From Candidatus Gastranaerophilales bacterium (GTDB lineage Bacteria; Cyanobacteriota; Vampirovibrionia; Gastranaerophilales; Gastranaerophilaceae): DNA of 64,000 nucleotides. Below the pieces are notes generated by a model. It did no database searches. It was not told the DNA's origin and saw nothing but the letters and a program-made list of their open reading frames with translations. The stretch is from NCBI GenBank assembly GCA_944323875.1, contig CALUUH010000007.1, positions 24,210-88,209 of the forward strand, written 5' to 3'. Both the position numbers and the translations under genes were made by a program. How positions within the stretch are numbered: position 1 is the first letter of the stretch; each line of letters begins with the position of its first letter. Below, in pieces: positions 35,049 through 41,953 of the stretch.

Positions 35049-36443
35049 ATGAAATTTTGGAATGAAAAACGGGTCAGACTGGCAAACCCGAAAGCAAAAT
35101 TTTATAACTTCTACGAAGGCTGGAGTGCAAAAGGCATAAAAATTACTCACAGCTCTTTTGAGGACGGAAATATTGCAATTGTACGTCTTGGTGATGAAAC
35201 CATAGGCATTTCCGAAAAAAATCTCGAAAAAGTCTTTGATAAAGCCAGTGCAATAGTTTGTACCAATGCACAGCCGTTTTTAGATTTGAATATTCCGATT
35301 ATAGAAGTGCCGGATCTGAACAAATCCGTTATCTATTTCGCAAAATTCATAAGAAGAGTTTTCAAAGGCAAAGTAATTGCAGTGACCGGAAGTTCAGGAA
35401 AATCAACCGTTACAAAAATGTTCTACGATGTGCTTGAACAGTACGGTGTTTCCTCAAACCTTAATCAGGCAAATACAACCTGGGGAATTTGCTGGAACAT
35501 GTCCAATTTTTCGCTTCATGTTCCGTACTGGGCAATAGAAACATCCCTCGGCGGCGGAATGACAAGAAATTCACTGATTACACGGCCTGACTATGCAATA
35601 GTTACTAATGTTGCCCCTGTTCATCTCAAAGATCATCAGTGTGTAGAAGATATCGCTCGCAATAAAGCAAGGATTTTTGACGCTGCTCCGGCAACAGGAG
35701 TCGCCGTTATTTATCGTGAAATGCAATATTTCGACATAATAGAAAGTGCAGCAAAAGAAAAAAATCTAAAAATTATTACCGTCGGAGAAAGCGAACAAGC
35801 CGATATAAGAATTGAAACAGGTGAACAAAATATTATTCATCTTCCTGACAGGGATTGTGTTATGAAACCTTTCCTTCCGCGTCACATAGTCTTAGATATG
35901 GCTTTTGTTCTTGCAGTAATTAACGACATGGGGCTTTCAGTTGATGATGCTCTTGAAAAATTGAACAGTTTTCAGGCACTTGCCGGCCGCGGAGAAATTT
36001 TTAAAGGTAAAATCCAGAAAGACCGCGAAATAGTTCTTGTTGATGAAGCGTTTAATGCAAATCCGCTTTCTATGAAAGCCGCGCTTGAAGGGTTTGGAAA
36101 AATGTTCGGCGGAGCAGATAAATCCCGCGTCCTAATCCTCGGCGATATGGCCGAAGGCGGCCCTGAAACACGTCAGCATCACCTTGCGCTTGCAGAAACC
36201 ATTGACAAAATTCAGCCGGCACGAATTCTGCTGTGCGGGCAGGAAATGAAAAATCTGTGGGATGTCTTAAAAGATCGCTATTCAGGTGAGTGGTATCCTG
36301 AATTTTCAGCGCTCAACAAAGATATTCTTAACTGGCTTAAAGATGGCGACTTTGTTCTTATTAAGTCTTCGCACTCAATTTGTTTATATAGAATAGTCAG
36401 TTATTTAAAATTATTGATGGCCAAATACAATGAGTCTGTATAA
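35049..36443 (+). CDS. Mur ligase family protein (MurF/CapB-like)
   Basis: The protein has 464 residues from ATG at 35049; a longer frame from 35013 would cover its promoter. The ATP loop is AVTGSSGKSTVTKMFYDVL (near 115). The Mur ligase core continues with NQANTTWGICWNMSNF, ETSLGGGMTRNSLITRPDYAIVTNVAPVHLKDH and a C-terminal GRGEIF...LVDEAFNANPLSMKAALEGF. The pattern is closest to MurF, which adds D-Ala-D-Ala, but the N-terminal part is shorter and the acceptor is not certain. TTGCCG, 17 bp and TAAAAT place the transcription start at the ATG. The stop overlaps the next gene by 14 bases. Confidence 0.85.
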   Translation: MKFWNEKRVRLANPKAKFYNFYEGWSAKGIKITHSSFEDGNIAIVRLGDETIGISEKNLEKVFDKASAIVCTNAQPFLDLNIPIIEVPDLNKSVIYFAKFIRRVFKGKVIAVTGSSGKSTVTKMFYDVLEQYGVSSNLNQANTTWGICWNMSNFSLHVPYWAIETSLGGGMTRNSLITRPDYAIVTNVAPVHLKDHQCVEDIARNKARIFDAAPATGVAVIYREMQYFDIIESAAKEKNLKIITVGESEQADIRIETGEQNIIHLPDRDCVMKPFLPRHIVLDMAFVLAVINDMGLSVDDALEKLNSFQALAGRGEIFKGKIQKDREIVLVDEAFNANPLSMKAALEGFGKMFGGADKSRVLILGDMAEGGPETRQHHLALAETIDKIQPARILLCGQEMKNLWDVLKDRYSGEWYPEFSALNKDILNWLKDGDFVLIKSSHSICLYRIVSYLKLLMAKYNESV

Positions 36444-37032
36444 TTATATTACCTATATTGAATATCTGAATAAAAAACTTTCAGGATTTTTTGAAAATCA
36501 AAAAGAATACATCTGCTGTAAAAAAGGCTGTGCAAAATGCTGTAAGCACGGCAATTACCCGTTTTCAGAAATAGAATTCAGGTATCTTATGTTCGGGTTT
36601 AAAAAGCTGGATATAAATAAACAAAATGAAATTAAAAACAAAATTATAAATCTCAATGAAGAAAAAATCACTTCCTCCGAAAAATATCTAATGTATGAAT
36701 GTCCGTTTCTGTTTAATGACGAATGTGTATTATATGACTACCGCGGCATAATTTGCAGGACATTCGGACTAATGTACTTTCGCAAGGACGGCAGCACTAA
36801 AATACCTTTTTGCGCCTTTGACGGACTGAATTATGCAAACGTACTTGATACAGAAACAAAAACCATTTCAGAAGGAAAATTTGAAGAGCACGGATACAAG
36901 CAGGAACCGCTGGCGTTTAATGTTCACTACAATTTTTTGACCGACAAAGATCACGAATTTGGTTATGGCATTGAATTCGGGGAACGGAAAACATTACTCG
37001 ATTGGCTTATTGAGGAATTTCACATCCAATAA
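36430..37032 (+). CDS. YkgJ-family cysteine cluster protein
   Basis: The 200-residue protein has the metal-binding cysteine pattern of the YkgJ family: CCKKGCAKCCKHG (near 28-40), YECPFLFNDECVLYDYRGIICRTFG (near 90-114) and PFCAFDG (near 122). These cysteines are thought to bind zinc or an Fe-S cluster; members of the family are often called Fe-S oxidoreductases, but the reaction is mostly unknown. It starts inside the end of the Mur ligase gene (14-base overlap), which indicates coupled expression. Confidence 0.85.
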   Translation: MSLYNYITYIEYLNKKLSGFFENQKEYICCKKGCAKCCKHGNYPFSEIEFRYLMFGFKKLDINKQNEIKNKIINLNEEKITSSEKYLMYECPFLFNDECVLYDYRGIICRTFGLMYFRKDGSTKIPFCAFDGLNYANVLDTETKTISEGKFEEHGYKQEPLAFNVHYNFLTDKDHEFGYGIEFGERKTLLDWLIEEFHIQ

Positions 37033-37067
37033 TTTTATGAAGTAATGTAAAACAATATAATGTTTTC

Positions 37068-37098
37068 TTGACCTGAAGTTCGCTCCAAGTTGTATTCT
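37068..37098 (+). promoter_or_regulatory. MerR-type promoter/operator of the merR-like gene
   Basis: TTGACC (37068-37073), a 19 bp spacer, then TATTCT (37093-37098). The spacer carries an imperfect dyad, CCTGAAG-TCG-type centre-CTCCAAG. The layout matches the promoter in front of the flavoprotein gene at 4229-4259 and implies autoregulation. Confidence 0.7.
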
Positions 37099-37118
37099 AA
37101 AAATAAAAGGAAAAAGAG

Positions 37119-37502
37119 ATGAAAATATCAGAAGTCAGTGAAAAATATAACCTTTCTGTAGATACCTTGAGATACTATGAAAAAGCCGGATTACTGCCAA
37201 ATGTTCAAAAAAACGCAGGCGGAATAAGAGATTATTCCGAAAACGACTGCAACTGGGTGGAGTTTATTAAATGTATGCGCGGTGCAGGCTTGCCGGTTGC
37301 CGTGCTTAAAAGATATATAGAATTATTTCAGCAAGGCGAACAAACTCTCGGAGAAAGAAAGCAAATCCTCATAGACGAACGCCAAAAACTCATAGAAAAA
37401 CGTGATACAATACAAGCAACAATAAATAGACTTGATTTCAAAATAAATGTTTATGAACAAACTATTGTCAAACGTGAAAAGGAACTTTTACAGGGGAAAT
37501 AA
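37119..37502 (+). CDS. MerR-family transcriptional regulator
   Basis: The 127-residue protein has the winged helix (KISEVSEKYNLSVDTLRYYEKAGLL, residues 2-26), wing RDYSENDCNWVEFIKCMRGAGL, then a coiled-coil dimer helix to the C-terminus (about 75-127). There is no C-terminal effector domain or metal-binding loop. Two cysteines lie near positions 47 and 54; an equivalent Cys is used for sensing in the AdhR/NmlR aldehyde-responsive group, which this protein resembles. AAGGAAAAAGAG precedes the ATG. The matching 19 bp-spacer promoter at 4229-4259 makes the flavoprotein gene a candidate target. Confidence 0.9.
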   Translation: MKISEVSEKYNLSVDTLRYYEKAGLLPNVQKNAGGIRDYSENDCNWVEFIKCMRGAGLPVAVLKRYIELFQQGEQTLGERKQILIDERQKLIEKRDTIQATINRLDFKINVYEQTIVKREKELLQGK

Positions 37503-37570
37503 TTTTAACAAACAATATGTATAAAGAATAGTTTTGTAATTTATTTGTTAATTAGTCTAAAGCCCTTTAA

Positions 37571-38917
37571 TTATATGTCTACACCACGCATCATATCAAT
37601 TAATGTTTGAATTGTTGTTTCCATAGAAACACTATCCGAAGTTCTCTGTTGCAAGAAACCGTTAACCTGAGGCATCATTTCTATTGCCGTATCAAGTTTA
37701 GGATTAGACCCCGGTTGATACATACCAACATCAATCAAATCCTTATTTTCTCTGTACATAGCAAGTATTTTACGCATTTTTGCGGCAGCCTCTTTATGTT
37801 CAGGTGTTGCAATAGCAGACATCAACCTCGAAATACTTCCCAAAACATCAATTGCCGGATAGTGGTTGCTTTCCGCAACTTTTCTGGACAAGAATATGTG
37901 TCCGTCAACAATACCACGCACAGTATCAACAATCGGATCTGATATGTCATCGCCTTCCATCAACACTGTATAAAGTGCGGTTATTGATCCTTTAGGACTG
38001 TTGCCGGCACGTTCAAGAACTTTTTGCAGCCAAGAAAATATAGACGGCGGATAACCTTTCATTGTCGGAGGCTCCCCGATTGACAAACCAACTTCACGTC
38101 CGGCCATTGCGCAACGCGTAACAGTATCTGTCATAAGGAAAACCTTTTTGCCCTGATCTCTAAAGTACTCACAAACTGCTGTTGCCGTAAGCAGTGCTTT
38201 TTGCCTGATCAATGGCGGCTGGTCACCTGTTGAGCATACAAGAACAGATTTTTTCATGCCTTCAACACCCAGTGAATCTTCAACAAACTCTTTAACTTCA
38301 CGGCCGCGTTCTCCGATTAGCGCCATAACGTTAACATCCGCATCAGAGTTTCTGGCAATCATACCGAGCAATGTACTTTTACCGACACCGGATCCGGCAA
38401 ACAATCCAAGACGCTGCCCGCAGCCCATTGTCATGCATGCATCAATCGCACGAACACCGGTCGAAAACTGTTCTGTAATAATCGGTCTTTCAAACGGCCC
38501 CGGAGGCGGCCCTTCTATAGCCCGCCATGTTGCACCGGTCGTATCCATAGGTTTGTCATCAATAGGTTCACCCATCGGATTAATAAGCCGGCCGAGTAAA
38601 AAATCTCCCACAGGTATAATAATAGGTTTTCTGGTTGTCGTAACCAGACTGCCCTGACCAATACCCGCACCGTCAAGCAAAAGCAGCAATTGTGCGGCAT
38701 CTCCCTTAAACGCAACAACTTCCGCAGGCTTCTTTTCTCCGGTATATGTTTCTATATAGCACAAATCCCCGATCTTTAGCCCCGGCAGTTTAACTTCTAC
38801 TGTCAGGCCAAGCAGTTTAGATACCGTGCCTTTAAACTCATAAAGTGATGTTTCTTCAAGTTTTTCGTGCACACGATTTTTTAAGTTTACAAGTTTGCTG
38901 TCATCAAGGTCATTCAT
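37571..38917 (-). CDS. FliI/SctN-type flagellar or type III export ATPase
   Basis: The 448-residue protein is of the F1-beta-like export ATPase family. Walker A is FAGSGVGKSTLLG (near 170), Walker B follows at KKVFLMTDTVTRCAMAGREVGLSIGEPPTMKGYPPS (near 255-290), and the typical GEP(P)TxxGYPPS segment is complete. LIGERGREVKEF and GSITALYTVLMEGDD are family hallmarks. It drives unfolding and export of flagellar or type III substrates. No other flagellar or secretion gene is adjacent, so which machine it serves cannot be told here. TATAAT ends about 5 bases before its ATG. Confidence 0.9.
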   Translation of the reverse strand: MNDLDDSKLVNLKNRVHEKLEETSLYEFKGTVSKLLGLTVEVKLPGLKIGDLCYIETYTGEKKPAEVVAFKGDAAQLLLLLDGAGIGQGSLVTTTRKPIIIPVGDFLLGRLINPMGEPIDDKPMDTTGATWRAIEGPPPGPFERPIITEQFSTGVRAIDACMTMGCGQRLGLFAGSGVGKSTLLGMIARNSDADVNVMALIGERGREVKEFVEDSLGVEGMKKSVLVCSTGDQPPLIRQKALLTATAVCEYFRDQGKKVFLMTDTVTRCAMAGREVGLSIGEPPTMKGYPPSIFSWLQKVLERAGNSPKGSITALYTVLMEGDDISDPIVDTVRGIVDGHIFLSRKVAESNHYPAIDVLGSISRLMSAIATPEHKEAAAKMRKILAMYRENKDLIDVGMYQPGSNPKLDTAIEMMPQVNGFLQQRTSDSVSMETTIQTLIDMMRGVDI

Positions 38918-38969
38918 ATTTTATATTATAATGATTGTTAGCGCATATTTCAACTACTTTACAAAGAGA

Positions 38970-38998
38970 AGCGGCGGGCGCCAGAGGCGCCCGCCGCT
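38970..38998 (-). terminator. GC-rich perfect hairpin
   Basis: A 13 bp perfect stem (AGCGGCGGGCGCC / GGCGCCCGCCGCT) with a 3-nt loop, 8 bases beyond the stop of the minus-strand gene 39007-39378. It is comparable in build to 4287-4314 and 33474-33510. Confidence 0.7.
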
Positions 38999-39006
38999 AA
39001 ACCTAT

Positions 39007-39378
39007 TTATTCTTCTTCCTCATCCTCATTAACTTTTATTTTATCAACAACCATTTTAGCCATTTCTTTGGCAATGATATGCTGAGTTTTTTCAGGACAA
39101 TTGTGAAGCATGTTCATCGCTGTACGCAGTGTTGAATCAATATCATACCAGCGGCCTTTTCTGTTGTCATCCAGACCGGAGCCAACAGCGTTAATTATAT
39201 CTTCTACAGCCTCAAATTTTTCTTCTTCAATATTGTGCTCAATAATAATTTTAATCAAATTCAATGCAATACGAATTTGCGTTTCGTCATCTGTTTCTTC
39301 CAGTGTTTTAACAGCCTGTGACAATACAGGGTCTTTGTCATACCAGCGGCGTTGTTGATTGCTGTAAACTTCTTTCAT
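39007..39378 (-). CDS. Small acidic protein with internal duplication
   Basis: The 123-residue protein consists of two related halves. RRWYDKDPVLSQAVKTLE (residues 10-27) and GRWYDIDSTLRTAMNML (about 75-91) open each half; both continue with a (T/D)Q-(I)-(A) helix (ETQIRIALNLIKIIIEH and KTQHIIAKEMAKMVVDK). The end is a string of acidic residues. There are no cysteines, signal or membrane segments, and I do not recognise the family. AAAGGAGAAAC precedes the start. It is in line with fixCX upstream and ends at a strong terminator, so it may be the last gene of that operon. Confidence 0.75.
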   Translation of the reverse strand: MKEVYSNQQRRWYDKDPVLSQAVKTLEETDDETQIRIALNLIKIIIEHNIEEEKFEAVEDIINAVGSGLDDNRKGRWYDIDSTLRTAMNMLHNCPEKTQHIIAKEMAKMVVDKIKVNEDEEEE

Positions 39379-39401
39379 TTTTGTTTCTCCTTTATATAAA
39401 T

Positions 39402-39677
39402 CTATCCTTGTTTAAACGTTACACCTTTTGTTCCGCGCGGATATTCCCACTTTAAACATTTTCTCTCACACACAATACGGCAGGCTCCGCACTCCAGACA
39501 ATTTTCATAGTTCACGATAAGTTTTTTATTCTCGTCATCCCATGAATATACATTTGCCGGACAAACAATTGTACAACATTTTGACAAACATTTCAAGCAT
39601 TCTTTACAATCGGGATTAAGATGCGAGTATATGTCGCTTGTGTATTTAACTGTAGAAAGTTTATCATCTATACTCAT
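39402..39677 (-). CDS. fixX: Ferredoxin-like protein FixX
   Basis: The protein has 91 residues from ATG at 39677, which overlaps the fixC stop as ATGA with GGAG 9 bases before; an in-frame ATG at 39692 is less likely. Two cysteine groups, CKECLKCLSKCCTIVCPANVY and NCLECGACRIVCERKCLKWEYPRG, form the 4Fe-4S centre region of FixX, with the conserved C-terminal W-x-YPRG. FixX passes electrons with FixC between an electron-transfer flavoprotein and a quinone or other acceptor. Confidence 0.88.
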   Translation of the reverse strand: MSIDDKLSTVKYTSDIYSHLNPDCKECLKCLSKCCTIVCPANVYSWDDENKKLIVNYENCLECGACRIVCERKCLKWEYPRGTKGVTFKQG

Positions 39678-40981
39678 TTCAAAATACTCCATAAAAGTTT
39701 CATAATACTGCCCGCATCCTTAAAAAGCTCCGACAGCTTGCGGTCTGTGAAAATACTTTTTATAAAATCCAGATATTTTTTGCGCTTTGGAATACTGTCA
39801 ACAGATACAAACATTTCAAAAAACGCATTGATTTTTTGCAGATAGTATTTCAGAAAAGATTCTTTTCTTGAATGCATTATCTCCATCAAATCCTTATATG
39901 TTTTCAAGTCTTTCAGAACAAAAGAATTTTCGAGTTTTTTCTGATATCTTGACAGCATAGAGGCCGAAAAATCGTTTTGCTTTAATGCGATAAGTGCTGT
40001 TTCACCGGCTAGCTTTCCGCTAATCATTGCAAGATTTGTACCTTCCCAATGCAGATTGTTAACCAGCATTGCGGCATCACCCGTTACCATTACCCCGTCA
40101 GAATAAAGTTTCGGAAGCTTTTTGTATCCGCCTTCCGGAATTAAATGCGCTGAATACTCAAGTAATTCACCGTCCTTAATCAAAGGCGCAATAGCGGGAT
40201 GCGATTTCAACTCATCCAACAACTCATAAGGTTTTACTTTGCCGGCAGTCAGATCATCCAGAGTTATCCCCAGCCCGATACTCACCGACTCTTTATTCGT
40301 ATACATAAATCCCAGACCGAGTTTGCCCAGCATTGAACCGCCAAAAATCTCATATATACAGCCTTCATCATCTGCAATATTAAATCTGTCGTTAATTTTC
40401 TCTTTGTCAATTTTAAAAACTTCTTTTACACTCAGCGCAACATCTTTGCATTCAATATCCTCTCTTAACCCGACAGACTTTGCCAGCAGTGAATTTACAC
40501 CGTCCGCAAGAATTACTATATCTGCATAATAATCCTCCAGCTCTGTTTTCACGCCCGTTATTTTTCCGTTTTCCGAAATCAATTCTCTAACAACTGTTTC
40601 CTCGGCAATATAAACTCCTTCTTTGCGCGCCTCCTGCGCCATCCAGCGGTCAAACTTTGCCCGAATAACAGTATAACTTCCATAGTCTTCCGATTTTTTA
40701 TTCCGATAAGAAACAACTGTTGACTCATCTTCTGAAAGTATTGCATATCTGTGCTCAATATTACGGCGCTCAAGGGGAGCCGTTTTTTCAAAATCAGGAA
40801 ATATTTCTTTTGTCGGCTGCGTATATATAGCTCCGCCAAAAACATTTTTGCTGCCAGAGAATTTTCCGCGCTCAATCAAAACGACTTTTCTTCCGCCGCG
40901 TGCAATAGTTATTGCGGCCGCAATACCCGCCGGCCCGCCGCCCACAACTATTACTTCTGTTTTATTATTAAGCTCTGTCAT
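39674..40981 (-). CDS. fixC: FAD-dependent oxidoreductase FixC (ETF-quinone oxidoreductase family)
   Basis: The 435-residue flavoprotein starts with the FAD-binding Rossmann motif VIVVGGGPAGIAAAITIARGG (residues 9-30, written here in part as GGGPAGIAAA), followed by VLIERG and, near residue 280, the second FAD contact GVMVTGDAAMLVN. ADIVILADGVNSLLAKSVGL near 155 is typical of the geranylgeranyl reductase/FixC group. FixC usually works with FixABX, bifurcating electrons from NADH to ferredoxin and quinone. Here fixX follows with a 4-base overlap, but no fixA or fixB (etf) genes are near. Either they are encoded elsewhere or the pair has another donor. Confidence 0.9.
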   Translation of the reverse strand: MTELNNKTEVIVVGGGPAGIAAAITIARGGRKVVLIERGKFSGSKNVFGGAIYTQPTKEIFPDFEKTAPLERRNIEHRYAILSEDESTVVSYRNKKSEDYGSYTVIRAKFDRWMAQEARKEGVYIAEETVVRELISENGKITGVKTELEDYYADIVILADGVNSLLAKSVGLREDIECKDVALSVKEVFKIDKEKINDRFNIADDEGCIYEIFGGSMLGKLGLGFMYTNKESVSIGLGITLDDLTAGKVKPYELLDELKSHPAIAPLIKDGELLEYSAHLIPEGGYKKLPKLYSDGVMVTGDAAMLVNNLHWEGTNLAMISGKLAGETALIALKQNDFSASMLSRYQKKLENSFVLKDLKTYKDLMEIMHSRKESFLKYYLQKINAFFEMFVSVDSIPKRKKYLDFIKSIFTDRKLSELFKDAGSIMKLLWSILK

Positions 40982-41047
40982 AAATTATTGAAACTCCTCT
41001 TATAAATATCATTATACAATAAATCTTGTTCATTGTAAAATAGTTAT

Positions 41048-41578
41048 ATGATTATAACCGCTGGAAAATATAAAGGTCAAAAAATTACCGCACCGGACGA
41101 AAATATAACCCGCCCGACTCTCTCCAAAGTGAGAATGGGCATTTTTAACACACTGCACTCAATGATTGATTTTGAAGGCAAAACATTTCTGGACATGTAC
41201 GCCGGCTCCGGAATTATGGGGCTTGAAGCACTGTCAAGAGGGTTTGAATACGCATGTTGTATAGAAAAAAATCCGAAAGTCGCAAATATCATCAAGACAA
41301 ACTTTAAAAAATTTGAAGAAAAACCGGAATTAATAATCGGCGACAGCACAAAAATTGTTAAACGGCTTAACAAAAAATTTGATGTGATATATATTGACCC
41401 GCCGTATTTTTCAGGTGTCTATGAAAAAAGTCTTGAAGCGGTGAAGGAGCCAGCCGCAGGAATAATAATACTGGAACATGTAATAGAGGTGGATTACAGC
41501 GGATTTAATTTGATAAAACAAAAAAACTACGGCAGCAAAACAATAACTTATTTAGAAACTGTGAACAGTGAACAGTAA
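41048..41578 (+). CDS. rsmD: 16S rRNA (guanine-N2)-methyltransferase, RsmD family
   Basis: The 176-residue SAM-dependent enzyme methylates G966 of 16S rRNA. The start MIITAGKYKGQKITAPDEN...RPT is typical; the SAM loop is FLDMYAGSGIMGLEALSRG (near 40) and the catalytic motif DPPY is in VIYIDPPYFSG (near 118). The last few residues (TVNSEQ) are encoded by a GTGAACAGTGAACAG repeat that continues past the stop, so the C-terminus seems to have been extended by repeat DNA. TAAAAT ends 6 bases before the ATG. Confidence 0.92.
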   Translation: MIITAGKYKGQKITAPDENITRPTLSKVRMGIFNTLHSMIDFEGKTFLDMYAGSGIMGLEALSRGFEYACCIEKNPKVANIIKTNFKKFEEKPELIIGDSTKIVKRLNKKFDVIYIDPPYFSGVYEKSLEAVKEPAAGIIILEHVIEVDYSGFNLIKQKNYGSKTITYLETVNSEQ

Positions 41579-41586
41579 ACAGTGAA

Positions 41587-41800
41587 CTGTTGTTATCAAA
41601 AGGGGGGTTGCAATTTTTAGAGAGATACGGTATAATACTTGTATGAATAAATTATCAGGAATAAGCATAGTTATGGATATTGAGGATTTAGCGGGGTTTA
41701 ACCTAAAACTTGACAAGGCCGCAAACCATTGTGCTGCAAGGCTTTCAGGCAATGGGGGGGGGGCTCAAATCCGCTAATTGTAAACTTTTCGCAATATTTT
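41587..41800 (+). repeat. Pilin-gene leader element, copy 2
   Basis: Second copy of the element at 27539-27747. The promoter is identical in layout: TTGCAA 41608-41613, 17 bp, TATAAT 41631-41636. The G run here is ten long (41754-41763). Without the 228 bp insertion found in copy 1, it leads directly to a hairpin CACAAG / CTTGTG (41808-41827), also kept in copy 1 (27980-27998), and then the pilin gene. Confidence 0.8.
41643..41777 (+). CDS. Possible leaderless mini-ORF in pilin leader, copy 2
   Basis: 44 codons: MNKLSGISIVMDIEDLAGFN, then LKLDKAANHCAARLSGNGGG and a short tail. The ATG is 6 bases after TATAAT, as in copy 1 at 27592. The frame is preserved between copies although the codons after the start differ. 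The ten-G run encodes the glycines near the end. Function is unknown; it may be a leader peptide controlling the downstream pilin gene. Confidence 0.4.
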   Translation: MNKLSGISIVMDIEDLAGFNLKLDKAANHCAARLSGNGGGAQIR

Positions 41801-41903
41801 CGTTCAACACAAGGCATATTCCTTGTGTCAAAGTGTATAAATTCAACAAAGGAGGTCTATTAGATAGAAATATGTTAAAATATAGATTATTAAGGAGAAT
41901 TGT

Positions 41904-41951
41904 ATGAAAAATAATTTAATAAATGTTGACACTATAAAAAAGGAGATGTAA
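41904..41951 (+). CDS. Short upstream ORF before the second variable pilin gene
   Basis: 15 codons (MKNNLINVDTIKKEM) with AAGGAG before its ATG, ending 2 bases before the pilin ATG. In copy 1 the same sequence (28075 onward) has seven A instead of six before GGAG, so there the frame runs on into the pilin gene. The AAGGAG inside it is also the pilin ribosome binding site, which points to coupled translation. Confidence 0.45.
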   Translation: MKNNLINVDTIKKEM

Positions 41952-41953
41952 CC

